A stretch of 64,000 nt of DNA from Alicyclobacillus sp. (GTDB lineage Bacteria; Bacillota; Bacilli; Alicyclobacillales; Alicyclobacillaceae). The stretch is taken from the NCBI GenBank assembly GCA_023511295.1, contig JAIMBT010000012.1:1-64000 (forward strand), in the 5' to 3' direction. The notes below the pieces were generated by a model. The model saw only the letters and a program-made list of their open reading frames with translations, ran no database searches and was not told the origin of the DNA. Made by a program: the position numbers and the translations under genes. Below, piece by piece: positions 9,329-19,912 of the stretch. Position 1 is the first letter of the stretch, and the number at the start of each line of letters is the position of its first letter.

Positions 9329-10906
9329 ATGAAGGTGCTTTCGGCTCGCACATCTACATTGGTTGTTGGTGGGCTCACCCTAATCAGTTCGGGGCTGGGT
9401 CTATTCAGAGAAGCATCCATCGCATCCACTTTTGGTGCTTCAGCCGTTACTGATGCCTTCTATGTTGCGCTGCTAATTCCGGAAATGGTTGCTGGTTTAA
9501 TATCACAATCTCTCACTAATGCGTTTGTTCCTCACTTTAGAAGGGAGATACAAACAGACCGTAAATCTGGCGTAAGACTTGCGTGGGCAACATTAATTTG
9601 TTCCACCATAGCTCTCCTATTTGTTACATTGGTTGTCTTAATGCTGCGCATCAGATTAACCAAATTGTTCGGACCAGGATTCCCTGCTAGCGAGACAAGA
9701 TATGCTGTACAGATGCTCGATGTTATGTCGCCTTGTATCGTGGTTTCCGGTGTGTCCGGTGTGCTGTGGGGCATTCATAATTCACTAGGGAATTTCATTT
9801 ATCCGGCTTTGACCGGCGTATCGTTTAACGTAGCATTCATTATTGCCCTCTTCAGTATGAATCACAATCCTGGCGTTCATAGTCTAGCTTTCGCCTTTAC
9901 ACTTGGGGTTGCTGCTCGGTTCATTGTACAGTTGGTTCCCCTTATTAAAGTAGGATCAGATACTGTAGTACTTCGACTGTGGCATAAAGTGGTTCCAAGG
10001 ATAGCAGTAGATATGTTGCCTATATTTGTGAGTACCAGCGTATCGACGATTAGTCCCATTGTTGACAGGGTGCTGGCTTCATCGCTTCCGCCTGGGTCTA
10101 TAACTGATTTAACTTATGCCTCGAAGTTAGGCGTTCTGCCTATTGGTCTATTGGGTGTCCCGATAGCAACGGTAATGTATACCAAATTTGTAGATCAGGG
10201 TGACAGGGGTGTTGCTTCAATTAAATTAGTTCTGACTAGATGTATTCGTCTTCAACTTCTGTGCGCCTTCGTGCTGTTTTCAGCTTACGTCGTCGATCCG
10301 TTGGACATCATAGCAGTGCTGTTTCAACATGGGGGCTTTGGTCAGCTGGACGTAAGGGAGACCATGGGTCCACTTATAGTATATGGGGTATTTTCATTTG
10401 CGTATATCAGTAGCCCCGTTCTAACACAACTCCTCTACTCCCGTAGAAAAAATAAGTTTGAGGCTGCAACTTCGTTTTTGACTATGGCGGTGAACATTCT
10501 TGGGAGTGTTGCCCTGGTACACAATTTAGGTATCGTCGGTTTAACCTTGGCAAATTCCATAGCCCAGGTGTTTTACTTTAGCGTAATATTAACCAAAATC
10601 CGAAAGGAACTGAATTGGTACTTTATAGACTTTGTAAAATCCGCTGTGTGGCCGGTGCTAATTCCTGGCTTGTTTTTTGTTGGTGGCTCGGCATTCGTAC
10701 ATTACATCTGGACGAGTTCGGTTTCCTCGACAATCACCCTCCACTTGTATCATGGCTTAGTTGAAATGTCAGTCGGGTTCTCCTTCTTGGGTGGTTTTGT
10801 GATTGCATTTCCAAAAAACGTATTTAGTCAAGGTGTTAGGCGGTTTCTCGCTGGGACGAGAAAAATGGCCCAAGGCATGTTTTCTTCAGAAGCCAATGTT
10901 GATTGA
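9329..10906 (+). CDS. Wzx/MurJ-type lipid-linked oligosaccharide flippase
   Basis: A 525-residue integral membrane protein of the MOP superfamily (MurJ/MviN branch) with about 14 predicted helices. Typical features are SSGLGLFREASIASTFGASA near residue 20, VTDAFYVALLIPEMVAGL, and FVPHFRREIQTDRKSG. In a polysaccharide cassette such a protein flips undecaprenyl-linked repeat units to the outer face, acting before the Wzy-like polymerase at 3155. GAAGGTTGG precedes the ATG by about ten bases. It resembles MurJ more than classic Wzx, so a lipid II role is possible but less likely in this context. Confidence 0.8.
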   Translation: MKVLSARTSTLVVGGLTLISSGLGLFREASIASTFGASAVTDAFYVALLIPEMVAGLISQSLTNAFVPHFRREIQTDRKSGVRLAWATLICSTIALLFVTLVVLMLRIRLTKLFGPGFPASETRYAVQMLDVMSPCIVVSGVSGVLWGIHNSLGNFIYPALTGVSFNVAFIIALFSMNHNPGVHSLAFAFTLGVAARFIVQLVPLIKVGSDTVVLRLWHKVVPRIAVDMLPIFVSTSVSTISPIVDRVLASSLPPGSITDLTYASKLGVLPIGLLGVPIATVMYTKFVDQGDRGVASIKLVLTRCIRLQLLCAFVLFSAYVVDPLDIIAVLFQHGGFGQLDVRETMGPLIVYGVFSFAYISSPVLTQLLYSRRKNKFEAATSFLTMAVNILGSVALVHNLGIVGLTLANSIAQVFYFSVILTKIRKELNWYFIDFVKSAVWPVLIPGLFFVGGSAFVHYIWTSSVSSTITLHLYHGLVEMSVGFSFLGGFVIAFPKNVFSQGVRRFLAGTRKMAQGMFSSEANVD

Positions 10907-10961
10907 ATAGTGTTGTGATCGCTTCAAGAATCGATGAATTCGTTATGGGGGATTTTACAAG

Positions 10962-11957
10962 ATGCAATTCCCGCGGGTCGGATTATCGTTGATGAGTGAA
11001 ATAGCCAATAAATTTCGGGAACGAAATCATGCGAATCAAAGGGGGGGGCCAGTCCTAGGGCTTCCCGAGTCCCGGGGCGGCTGGTATAAGAGTATAGACA
11101 GTCCGGTGCTCGGGGGATCACTAGGTTCGGTATTCGATGTTACCCTGATGAGGGATGGAGATGTATTTAAGATGTGGTTCTCGTGGCGTTCAGCTAACAG
11201 CATAGGCTTCACACAAAGTATGGACGGGATTAATTGGGAGTACCCGCGGCTTGTTCTTTCACCCGCCGACACATTGGGGTGGGCGACGAATGTCAATCGA
11301 CCAACGGTACTGAAAAAAGATTGCAAATTTGAAATGTGGTTTACAGGCCAAACTGATGAGTCATCGTTCATAGGGTACGCTCAGAGTCCCGACGGCATAC
11401 ATTGGACAGTTTCCAGGGAAAACCCTGTTTTAGTCCCAAGCAGCAAATGGGAGCGTTCAAGCGTAATGTGCCCTCATGTACTTTGGGACGAAGAACGGAG
11501 AATTTACCAGATGTGGTACTCCGGAGGGGAGATTTATGAACCGAATGCTATTGGATATGCAGTGAGTGCTGATGGAATCGTGTGGAGCAAGCCGTGTTTA
11601 GGTCCTGTTTTTGAACCGTGCCGTTCAAACCCGTGGGAACAAGAAAGGGTTACGGGTTGTCAAATAATTCGGTTTCATGAATGGTACATAATGTTTTATA
11701 TCGGATTTTATGACATCAACCGTGCGCAGATATGTATGGCTCGGTCGTTGGATGGGATACATAATTGGGAGCGCTATCCGTTGAACCCGATAGTCTCACC
11801 TTCGCGGAGCAAAGAAGGATGGGACTACAACGCGTGCTACAAACCGTTCGCTATCCTTGTCGATGATAAGTGGATGTTATGGTATAACGGCAGACGTGGT
11901 AACGTAGAGCAGATAGGTCTTGCTATTCATGAAGGCGAAGTGCTTTGGATTGAATAA
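10962..11957 (+). CDS. Five-bladed beta-propeller protein, GH130/GH43/GH32-like
   Basis: The 331-residue protein repeats a blade motif: FKMWFSWRSANSIGFTQSMD, FEMWFTGQTDESSFIGYAQS, YQMWYSGGEIYEPNAIGYAV and WMLWYNGRRGNVEQIGLAI. This alternation of MW(F/Y)(S/T)G and IGxAxSxDG(I/W)xW is characteristic of GH130-like phosphorylases and the GH43/GH32 superfamily. No signal peptide is visible, so it probably works in the cytoplasm. In polysaccharide clusters such proteins are of uncertain role (sugar trimming, phosphorolysis or transfer). ATG 10962 has GGGGGA upstream; ATG 10992 is an alternative start. Confidence 0.65.
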   Translation: MQFPRVGLSLMSEIANKFRERNHANQRGGPVLGLPESRGGWYKSIDSPVLGGSLGSVFDVTLMRDGDVFKMWFSWRSANSIGFTQSMDGINWEYPRLVLSPADTLGWATNVNRPTVLKKDCKFEMWFTGQTDESSFIGYAQSPDGIHWTVSRENPVLVPSSKWERSSVMCPHVLWDEERRIYQMWYSGGEIYEPNAIGYAVSADGIVWSKPCLGPVFEPCRSNPWEQERVTGCQIIRFHEWYIMFYIGFYDINRAQICMARSLDGIHNWERYPLNPIVSPSRSKEGWDYNACYKPFAILVDDKWMLWYNGRRGNVEQIGLAIHEGEVLWIE

Positions 11958-11992
11958 AGGTGGCATAGTCTATTAGAAAGGTGTTGCTGGCC

Positions 11993-13150
11993 ATGGCGAA
12001 GGAATATGATTTCATTATTGTCGGCTCTGGCTTTGCTGGAGCTGTGATCGCAGAGCAAGTCTCAAGCAAACTGAACAAAAAAGTACTTATTGTAGAGAAG
12101 AGAAACCACATCGCTGGGAATGCTTATGACTGTCAAGATGAACACGGGGTGCTCATTCACAAATATGGGCCCCATATCTTTCACACAAGGTCAGAGGAAG
12201 TATGGAATTATGTGTCCCAATTTACAGACTGGAATATATACCATCACCGAGTACTTGCAAAAATTGATGGTATCGAAGTTCCTATTCCATTTAATTTAAA
12301 TAGTATCTATGCGGTCTTTCCTCCTGAGTTTGCGGGACGGTTGGCACAGAAATTAATTGAAAGGTTTGGATTTGGTAGTAGAGTGCCAATTCTAAAGTTG
12401 AGAGAATCGAATGAGCCGGATATTGCGTTTCTGGCTCAATATGTATATGACCGCGTTTTTTTAAACTATACAGTTAAGCAGTGGGGGGTAAAACCGGAGG
12501 AACTGAGTCCGAGCGTAACAGGAAGGGTACCGGTAGTGATAAATCGCGATGATAGGTATTTTCAAGATCGATTTCAAGGCATACCTAAGCAAGGGTACAC
12601 CAAACTATTTGAGAGAATGTTGGACCAAAGCAATATAAGTATTATGTTAAATACAGACTACCGTGATGTTATCAACGTCGACCTTGCGTCTGGGGATGTG
12701 GAAGTATTTGATCGACCATTTAATGGTAAGCTAGTATACACTGGCCCGGTGGATTATTTCTTTGATTATAAATTTGGGGCACTTGAATACCGTTCTTTGA
12801 GCTTTAAGTTCGAGCACTACGACACTTTCCAGTATCAGACTACTGGGACAGTAAACTATCCGAATGATTATGGATTCACGAGGATTACGGAATTCAAGCA
12901 TTTGACATTACAGACCATCTCTAGTACTACAATTGTTAAGGAGTATCCGACTGCCTACAAACCTGGCATAAATATCCCCTATTACCCAGTAAAAAATGAC
13001 ATAAACGCTGCGATATATCGACGGTATTTTGAGGAGTCGAAGAAATACAACCGTATTATTTTTGTTGGGCGGCTTGCCGAGTATCAATATTACGACATGG
13101 ATGCGGTTGTCAGTAAGGCTCTTAGAGTATTTCGTGAGCGACTGGCTTGA
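11993..13150 (+). CDS. glf: UDP-galactopyranose mutase
   Basis: An FAD-dependent enzyme interconverting UDP-galactopyranose and UDP-galactofuranose in the cytoplasm. The N-terminal dinucleotide fold YDFIIVGSGFAGAVIAEQVS is followed by VLIVEKRNHIAGNAYDC and the signature KYGPHIFHTRSEEVW. The centre has VKQWGVKPEELSPSVTGRVP, and the C-terminus includes RLAEYQYYDMDAVVSKALRV. At 385 residues it has the family length. ATG 11993 is chosen because GAAAGG is 11 bases upstream; GTG 11981 would put the ribosome site at the start codon. Its presence predicts galactofuranose in the polymer. Confidence 0.95.
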   Translation: MAKEYDFIIVGSGFAGAVIAEQVSSKLNKKVLIVEKRNHIAGNAYDCQDEHGVLIHKYGPHIFHTRSEEVWNYVSQFTDWNIYHHRVLAKIDGIEVPIPFNLNSIYAVFPPEFAGRLAQKLIERFGFGSRVPILKLRESNEPDIAFLAQYVYDRVFLNYTVKQWGVKPEELSPSVTGRVPVVINRDDRYFQDRFQGIPKQGYTKLFERMLDQSNISIMLNTDYRDVINVDLASGDVEVFDRPFNGKLVYTGPVDYFFDYKFGALEYRSLSFKFEHYDTFQYQTTGTVNYPNDYGFTRITEFKHLTLQTISSTTIVKEYPTAYKPGINIPYYPVKNDINAAIYRRYFEESKKYNRIIFVGRLAEYQYYDMDAVVSKALRVFRERLA

Positions 13151-13188
13151 GCGTGGCCACTGAGAATATTCGGGGAGTGAGCAGGGTG

Positions 13189-14244
13189 GACAAAAGAGTT
13201 CTATTCGTTTTAGGAACGATATCTGGGAGGGGCGGTATCGAGTCTGCGCTAAAGCAGTGGTTTCAGGCTTTGGAGCAGAACGGGTACACACCAACTGTCG
13301 TCCTACTAGACAGACCCCATTACACTGATTGGTTAGATGGATTCGAGCATAAAATATTGGATATTAAGGTTGGGAAAAACGCTATTCAGAAATTGTTGGC
13401 ACTGAGAAAGTATGAAGTCGGTCTTTTGAGGGTAATTCGAACATTCAATCCGGATTGGGTTATCGCAACGACACCATTCACTGTGTTTTTATGTCAACAT
13501 TGTCGAAAGCGCAGATTGAACTTTAGGCTAGCTTCCTGGATACACTGGCCGATGGATCGTTTTCCGCGGAAGAAATTGTTGGCCTATGCGGATATGCACT
13601 TTGCAATCGGGCGTGGTATCCGCGACGACCTAGTACGTCATTTCCCGGATAAACCCGTCACGTTAATGCCGAATTTCGTAAAGGAGGCGCCTGATGCCCG
13701 AATTGGTACTGACGACGGCCGATATGGCATGACATTTATCGGCCGCTTGGAACAAGAAAAACGTGTGGACGTAGCAATTCGCTCGCTCCTGCGTGCCGAA
13801 CATTGGCACCTCCGGATTATAGGGGATGGGTCACTTGGATGTAGGCTAAGAGAGTTGGCAAGCCAACTAGGGGTAGAAGACAGAGTGTCGTTTATGGGGT
13901 GGCAGGATGATCCGTGGGAATCGTGGGCTGGACAAGCCTTGGTACTGACGTCGGATTATGAGGCCATGCCATTCACAATTCTCGAAGCTCTTTCCCGTGG
14001 TATCCCTGTTCTCGCTACGGATTGTGATTTTGGCCCCCGTGAATTGATTGTTCCTGGAGCAAATGGATGGCTAGTTCCTGTAGGTTCCTATGATGCGCTT
14101 TCTTCAGTCCTGATTGACATTGAGTTAGGGAGAAAGAGGTTGCCTCCGCCGGAAGACATACGAGCTTCAATAAAAGAATATTCCGCGTCATTTGTAGTGC
14201 CAAAATTACTGGAAGTACTTGAATCAAGTATTACTCAAGTTTGA
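13189..14244 (+). CDS. Glycosyltransferase family 4, 3' end modified by an IS
   Basis: GT-B transferase with RVLFVLGTISGRGGIESALK at the N-terminus, donor-domain start YGMTFIGRLEQEKRVDVAIR, and VLTSDYEAMPFTILEALSRG carrying the EX7E pair. Then comes IPVLATDCDFGPRELIVPGA. GTG 13189 follows GGGGAG by a good distance; TTG 13147 and GTG 13153 and 13180 are alternatives. The last codons (TQV and the stop) lie inside the terminal repeat of the IS1634-type element starting at 14234. The original tail was therefore replaced, although the catalytic core is intact. It is the last gene of the cassette. Confidence 0.83.
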   Translation, partial: DKRVLFVLGTISGRGGIESALKQWFQALEQNGYTPTVVLLDRPHYTDWLDGFEHKILDIKVGKNAIQKLLALRKYEVGLLRVIRTFNPDWVIATTPFTVFLCQHCRKRRLNFRLASWIHWPMDRFPRKKLLAYADMHFAIGRGIRDDLVRHFPDKPVTLMPNFVKEAPDARIGTDDGRYGMTFIGRLEQEKRVDVAIRSLLRAEHWHLRIIGDGSLGCRLRELASQLGVEDRVSFMGWQDDPWESWAGQALVLTSDYEAMPFTILEALSRGIPVLATDCDFGPRELIVPGANGWLVPVGSYDALSSVLIDIELGRKRLPPPEDIRASIKEYSASFVVPKLLEVLESSITQV

Positions 14245-14578
14245 CAGTTGAGTCATCCGCCGACCCTCGACCGCGCTACGGCGCGGTTTTTCCGTGGGTA
14301 AGTCATGTTTTGGTTCGAAAATGTAGGTCAAACAGTGTTCGAACTGTGTATAACGTTTTTGTTGATAATAAAGTGTTTTTAGTGGATTGTTGTGGGTAAT
14401 ATTATGAACGGTGGTGAACCTTGTGTTCGCTCAAATTGTATCCACAAAACGCCCAGATGGTCGCACCTACAGGTACATGCATATTGTTGAGTCCTATCGC
14501 GAGGGTAAACAAGTAAAAAAGCGTCGGATTGCCAGTCTTGGCAATGTCGATAGCTACTCCGAGGATCAAGTCCAAAAT
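14234..14578 (+). mobile_element. IS1634-type element, left-end fragment
   Basis: The segment starts with the terminal repeat CTCAAGTTTGACAG and is nearly identical to 19913-20250, including the leader and the first about 45 codons of the transposase. It breaks off inside the transposase near 14562-14578, where an IS256-type end begins. The matching right end lies at 19344-19442. Flanking bases GTATTA (left) and CTTTAA (right) do not match, so there is no target duplication for this pair. Confidence 0.85.
14263..14292 (+). terminator. Hairpin with T-run in the IS left end
   Basis: ACCGCGC-TACG-GCGCGGT followed by TTTTCC forms a short GC-rich hairpin with a T-run, repeated in the second copy of the element at about 19950-19975. 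It would stop transcription entering the transposase gene. Here it serves as the terminator of the polysaccharide cassette. Confidence 0.6.
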
Positions 14579-15130
14579 GCTGTGTAAAATCCCCTCTTTA
14601 GAGTGTTTCATAGAATGTTCACAATCAGCTCATCGGCCGATGTGCGCTACTTTCTTGTCTGCCAGGGATTTCTCTTGATCCTTGCGCCATTTCCAGTATT
14701 CCTCCATGTTCAGGTAGCATCGACCTGTCGTCCAGGTCTCGTCAATCTCCATTAGCAAGGCTCCCACCAGCCGTGTCACAGACTCACGGTTCGGGAAGAT
14801 GCGTATAACCCGTTCTCGGCGCCGGATCTCTTCGTTCAGCCGCTCCACGCCGTTGGTCGTTCGTAATCGGCGCCTATAACGGTCAGGCAGAGCCAGAACC
14901 GCCGTGGCATCGTCGAATCCGTCCTCAAGCACCTGTACAGCCTTTGGGGCCCGCTCGGCGTACTCCCCGACAAACTTGTCTTTGAGCAGTCGAGCCGTGT
15001 GGATATCAGGAGCATCCAGGATGGCTCGTACACGCTTGTAGACATCCTCATGAAGTGATTTCGGAGTTGCATCCAGCAGATTGCGTATAAAGCGCCTGAC
15101 ACCTCTGCCAGGTGAGCGTCAAATATTTCA
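14577..15130 (-). pseudogene. IS256-family transposase, C-terminal fragment
   Basis: Minus-strand reading gives the C-terminal third of an IS256-family transposase: RFIRNLLDATPKSLHEDVYK, RRRLRTTNGVERLNEEIRRR and RVIRIFPNRESVTRLVGALL. A frameshift, about two bases missing after WQRCQ near 15095, separates the first residues from the rest. The outer end near 14577 (GCTGTGTAAAATCCCC) looks like an IS256 terminal repeat. The N-terminal half is lost at the IS66 junction. Confidence 0.75.
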
Positions 15131-15196
15131 CACCTAGCGTGGGCCCGTCTTGTGGGAGATGATCCTCCCAGAATCGAATTGACGGGAGGAGTTACC

Positions 15197-15541
15197 ATGA
15201 CCAAGGCAGAGATGGAGCAGCGTCGTAAGTTTTGGCGTACGCGCGTGGCGGACTTTCGGGCCAGCGGGTTAACCGGAGCAGCATGGTGTGCCGCTCATCA
15301 GGTCAAGGAGCACCAGCTGTGGTATTGGGTCGGCAAGTTTAAGGCAGACACCGCCCACGACAGCCGGGGGCGCGATGATGTTGAGCCGCATTTCATTCCG
15401 GTGCGCGTGGGGGAATCCGAGCCTAAAGTGACGAACAAGCCGCTGTCCGTCCGCATGGGGTCTGCTGTGATCGAGGTCTCACCTGGTTACGACCCGGATC
15501 TGCTGCGCGATGTAGTGCGCACCCTGGCATCGCTATGCTGA
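15197..15541 (+). CDS. IS66-family TnpA (accessory protein)
   Basis: A 114-residue protein of the IS66 OrfA type: MTKAEMEQRRKFWRTRVADF, GLTGAAWCAAHQVKEHQLWY, then WVGKFKA. It is a helix-turn-helix accessory protein of IS66 elements. The start ATG 15197 follows GGGAGGAG with ideal spacing. It overlaps tnpB by seven bases, as in intact IS66 operons. It may still be expressed, but the element is dead because tnpC is truncated. Confidence 0.8.
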   Translation: MTKAEMEQRRKFWRTRVADFRASGLTGAAWCAAHQVKEHQLWYWVGKFKADTAHDSRGRDDVEPHFIPVRVGESEPKVTNKPLSVRMGSAVIEVSPGYDPDLLRDVVRTLASLC

Positions 15542-15897
15542 ACATCGGCACCGCACCGGAGTTGCGCGTGTATCTGGCGTGTGGCAGCACGGACCTGCGC
15601 AAATCGATTGACGGGTTGGCGGCCTTGGTGCAGGAATCGTTTCAACTGGACCCGTTTTCTCCAGCGGTATTCGCCTTTTGTAACCGGGAGCGGGACAAAT
15701 TGAAGTTGTTGTACTGGGAACACAACGGCTTCTGGCTGTTTTACCGTCGCCTGGAGCGGGGACGGTTTGAATGGCCGGACGCCAGGGACTGCAAGACCCT
15801 CCTCATCACCCGTCGGGAACTGAACTGGCTGTTGGACGGACTACCACTCAACCAACCAAAGGCACACCGCAAGGTTACAGCGAAAAAAGTGGTGTAA
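15535..15897 (+). CDS. tnpB: IS66-family TnpB
   Basis: A complete 120-residue IS66 OrfB protein. The conserved string VYLACGSTDLRKSIDGLAAL is followed by FAFCNRERDKLKLLYWEHNG, FWLFYRRLERGRF and a C-terminal LNWLLDGL region. Its role in IS66 transposition is known to be essential but is biochemically unclear. It is translationally coupled to tnpA and followed by a truncated tnpC, so it is a passenger of the IS nest. Confidence 0.88.
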   Translation: MLNIGTAPELRVYLACGSTDLRKSIDGLAALVQESFQLDPFSPAVFAFCNRERDKLKLLYWEHNGFWLFYRRLERGRFEWPDARDCKTLLITRRELNWLLDGLPLNQPKAHRKVTAKKVV

Positions 15898-15958
15898 GAC
15901 CGGTAAACACAGAAGGATCGGTCAAGGGATTTCAGCAAGTGTGTCGAAATCGTTTTGC

Positions 15959-16355
15959 ATGATGAACACGACGGAGACCACAAACCAACTGGAAGCCCTT
16001 CAGCAACGTTATGAGTCGCTGGAGCGTGAGAATGCGGAGCTGAAAAGGCAGGTCAACCTGTTGCTGGAGCAGCTTCGCCTGGCCCGTCATCGGCAATTTG
16101 GGAAGTCCAGCGAACGCGTCGCGAATGACCAGATGCGCTTGGACCTGGTATTCAACGAGGCCGAGGTTGAGGCGGAGCCGGAGGCAACGGAACCCACCCT
16201 CGAGACGGTGACCTATCAGCGACGCAAGAAACAGCCTGGCCAGCGGGATGCCATGCTGGCAGACCTTCCGGTGGAACGGGTGGAGTACCGTCTGTCGGAG
16301 GAGGAACGTCAGTGCCCGTGTTGTGGCGAGGTGATGGACGAAGGGCGGGATTTGA
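15959..16355 (+). pseudogene. IS66-family TnpC (transposase), N-terminal fragment
   Basis: The frame from ATG 15959 shows the IS66 TnpC N-terminus: a leucine-zipper-like coiled coil (LEALQQRYESLERENAELKR), LRLARHRQFGKSSERV, and a zinc-finger start CPCCGE. Intact TnpC is about 500 residues. Here the match ends near residue 130, and the frame then runs antisense into an IS256-type fragment. The DDE catalytic domain is absent. Confidence 0.8.
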
Positions 16356-16884
16356 CGTTCACGTTTTTTGGGCACCTGGCTGAGTACGTTCCGGATGGTG
16401 TGCACATTGCACCGCTGCCACGCCGCCCCGGTAAGGACCTCCGTCATCGCCTGTCGGAGGCCCAGGTGAGCGTCACTGACAACGAGTCTCACACCACGCA
16501 GGCCACGTCGCTTCAGGCCACGTAGAAACTCGGTCCAAAAGGCGCCATCTTCACTTGTTCCAACGTCAAATCCCAACACCTCTCGCTCACCCGTATCGGT
16601 CACACCGATAGCCACCACAAACGCCATGCTCTGCACACGTCCGCCCTCCCGCACCTTGGGGAAAGTGGCGTCCAACCAGATATACGGGTATTCCCGTTCC
16701 AAGGGCCGTTCCTTAAACTTGACGGCCTCATCCAGGTCCTTGCATGGGCGGGAGACCTCGCTCTTACTGATGCCATCCAGCCCACGGGCACGAATCAACT
16801 CGTCCACCTTGCGGGTAATGACACCATGCACGTACGCCTCCTGAACCACCGCCGCCAACGCCTGTTCTGAGCGGCGGCGTGGCT
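16356..16884 (-). pseudogene. IS256-family transposase, N-terminal/central fragment
   Basis: Minus-strand reading from about 16880 gives RRRSEQALAAVVQEAYVHGV, DELIRARGLDGISKSEVSR, YPYIWLDATFPKVREGGRVQ (first catalytic Asp), EFLRGLKRRGLRGVRLVVSD (second Asp), then AAWQRCNVHTIRNVLSQVPK. The frame then fuses with antisense IS66 sequence. Together with the C-terminal piece at 14577-15130 it could suggest one transposase split by IS66. However, both pieces contain the WQRC region, so they come from different copies or the junction is rearranged. Confidence 0.75.
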
Positions 16885-19293
<2,409 letters not shown>

Positions 19294-19343
19294 CTAGCTC
19301 TGCATTTTTACGCTGCGTTTTTCTGTACTTTTATTATGCGGTA

Positions 19344-19442
19344 TACACTCTCAAGCCCCGGCTAGCTTGGGGCTTTTTGTGCTGTAGGGCAAAATCCCCC
19401 CCTACAATCCCTTGTGGGGCCATAGGCGCTGTCAAAGATGAG
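19344..19442 (+). mobile_element. IS1634-type element, right-end fragment
   Basis: This segment is nearly identical to 21903-21999, the right end of the complete IS1634-type copy. It includes a hairpin terminator (AAGCCCC ... TTGGGGCTTTTT) and the terminal repeat CTGTCAAAGATGAG at 19429-19442. With 14234-14578 it brackets the whole IS nest, as if the interior of one IS1634-type copy had been replaced, or two copies had recombined. Confidence 0.85.
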
Positions 19443-19912
19443 CTTTAAAATACCCCGCATTCAACGTACGCCGGGTCTTTCTACTTCCGTGCACACTTCT
19501 ATTGCGTTTTAAACTCCTGCTTCCACTGATCATCTTTGAGCCACTTGTAAATGTCCGGGGAATCAAAGTAATACACATTATCCCCGCTGTCATATTCGAT
19601 GATGTTATCTACATATTGAATTGTATAGTCTCCACCACCCTTTTTTATGGGGTAATATACGGGGTAAATGATTATGGTTTCTCTGTTAATGGAGTGAAGT
19701 ATGAGTCGGGAAGGACCAGAATATCCGCCACTGCTTTGCGTGGAAGGCAAGGCAATGTGAGGTATTTGCACAGACACCGGTTTCGATGTCTTCAGCCAAT
19801 CGATAACTTTAGTTGTGGTTTTAAACTTGTCATCTGGACTCCAGTAGGCGCTCCCTGCAGAATCGTCTGCAATAGTTATCGACTGTACATCGTTAACTGT
19901 GGGAATTTTAAC

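Noticed and set aside
15932-16355. C-terminal half of the 308-residue minus-strand frame as real transposase
   Set aside because: Only the part above about 16356 matches IS256; the lower part is the antisense of IS66 tnpC.
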